Source of the DNA: an uncultured Collinsella sp.
Lineage (GTDB): Bacteria; Actinomycetota; Coriobacteriia; Coriobacteriales; Coriobacteriaceae
Assembly: GCA_900555815.1 (NCBI GenBank)
Contig: USMR01000055.1
Location: 1 to 6,343 of the forward strand
Reading direction: 5' to 3'
DNA: 6,343 nt
Shown in pieces: positions 5,704 to 6,343 of the stretch. The notes beneath the pieces are model-generated. The model was not told the DNA's origin. It saw only the letters and a list, made by a program, of their open reading frames with translations, and ran no database searches. Positions within the stretch are counted from its first letter, which is position 1. Each line of letters starts with the position of its first letter. The position numbers were made by a program, and so were the translations under genes.

Positions 5704-6343
5704 ATGTCAGAAGAACTTCGTTCCATCCCGCCCCAACACGGGTCCTTTGTTTTTACGTCGGAGTCGGTGACCGAAGGTCATCCCGATAAGATCGCTGACC
5801 AGATCAGCGATGCCGTCCTCGACGCAATCCTCGCAAAAGAAATAGAGCTGCAGGAGCAGGGCTACATCGCCCCCAACGGCGTGCCCGCCAACGTGGAGAA
5901 CGTCCGCTGCGCCTGCGAGACCCTCGTGACCACCGGCACCGTTATCGTCGCCGGCGAGATTCGCACCCAGGCCTACGTCGACGTTCAGGAAATCGCCCGC
6001 GGCGTTATCCGCCGCATTGGCTATAACCGTGCCAAGTTCGGTTTTGACTGCGACACCGGCGGCGTTATGATCCTCATCCAAGAGAAGTCGCCCGAAATGG
6101 CCCAGTGAGTCGACGAGTCCTTCGAGACCCAGACCGGCGCGACCACCGACCCGATCGACCTGATCGGTGCCGGCGACCAGGGCATGATGTTCCGTTATGC
6201 CTCCAACGAGACCAAGACCCTCATGCCCATGCCGCACTACCTGGCAAGCCGCCTGGCCGAGCGCCTGGCCGCCGTACGTCACGACGGTACCCTCGCCTAT
6301 CTGCGTCCCGACGGCCAGCCCCAGGTCACCGTGCGCTACGAGG
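5704..6343 (+). pseudogene. metK: S-adenosylmethionine synthetase with in-frame TGA at codon 135 (runs off right edge)
   Basis: MetK makes S-adenosylmethionine from methionine and ATP. The frame opens at ATG 5704, 5 nt after AAAGGA, and shows [19 protein letters not shown] (residues 15-33), ACET (70-73) and GFDCDTGG (113-120). At 6106-6108 it meets TGA where the family has Gly (the QGVD loop). The same frame then continues with clear MetK sequence: VDESFE, GAGDQG (155-160), [10 protein letters not shown] (166-175) and [14 protein letters not shown] to the window edge. A stop here would leave 134 of roughly 400 residues and no complete active site. A second change, Arg164 (CGT), replaces the invariant Gly in the signature GAGDQGxxxGY. 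An insertion of about 18 residues (near 47-66) relative to E. coli is in frame and may be lineage-typical. It could be a recent pseudogene, a sequence error or, much less likely, a recoded gene. Family identity is certain; functional status is not. Confidence 0.85.

Noticed and set aside
6106..6108. TGA read as glycine under an altered genetic code
   Set aside because: Uses of TGA as Gly are known in Gracilibacteria and SR1, but this window looks actinobacterial. gltX, priA and def contain no in-frame TGA and use ordinary Gly and Trp codons. Their stops are TAA, TAA and TAG, so TGA as a stop is not tested here, but one codon is not enough to claim recoding.

Overview
The window looks like a piece of a high-GC Gram-positive chromosome, most likely a Coriobacteriia (Collinsella-like) actinobacterium. 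This is inferred from G/C-ending codons, the style of the proteins and the palindromic intergenic elements; no search was run. It holds housekeeping genes for translation initiation, tRNA charging, replication restart and S-adenosylmethionine synthesis. No phage, CRISPR, rRNA or tRNA gene was seen.

Four genes lie on the minus strand. Reading leftwards from about 5450 they are gltX (glutamyl-tRNA synthetase), an intrinsic terminator, priA (replication-restart helicase), def (peptide deformylase) 18 bp after priA, a gap of about 320 bp holding a long palindrome, and the first 173 codons of fmt (methionyl-tRNA formyltransferase). Def and Fmt are the paired enzymes that formylate the initiator methionine and later remove the formyl group; priA-def-fmt is a familiar neighbourhood.

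metK (S-adenosylmethionine synthetase) reads rightwards, divergent from gltX, across a gap of about 290 bp. That gap holds a -10-like box for each gene, a second long palindrome between them, and a short leader hairpin before metK. metK runs off the right edge. It carries an in-frame TGA at codon 135 and a Gly-to-Arg change in the family signature, while everything around these two positions is conserved.

Most worth a second look: (1) the two damaging glycine-codon changes in metK; (2) a consensus-type sliding-clamp-binding pentapeptide, QLSLF, at the extreme N-terminus of PriA, followed by an Ala/Pro/Glu-rich linker; (3) two intergenic palindromes of nearly identical architecture (96 and 97 nt) but different sequence; (4) a sharp change in codon use between def and fmt, with one palindrome lying between them.
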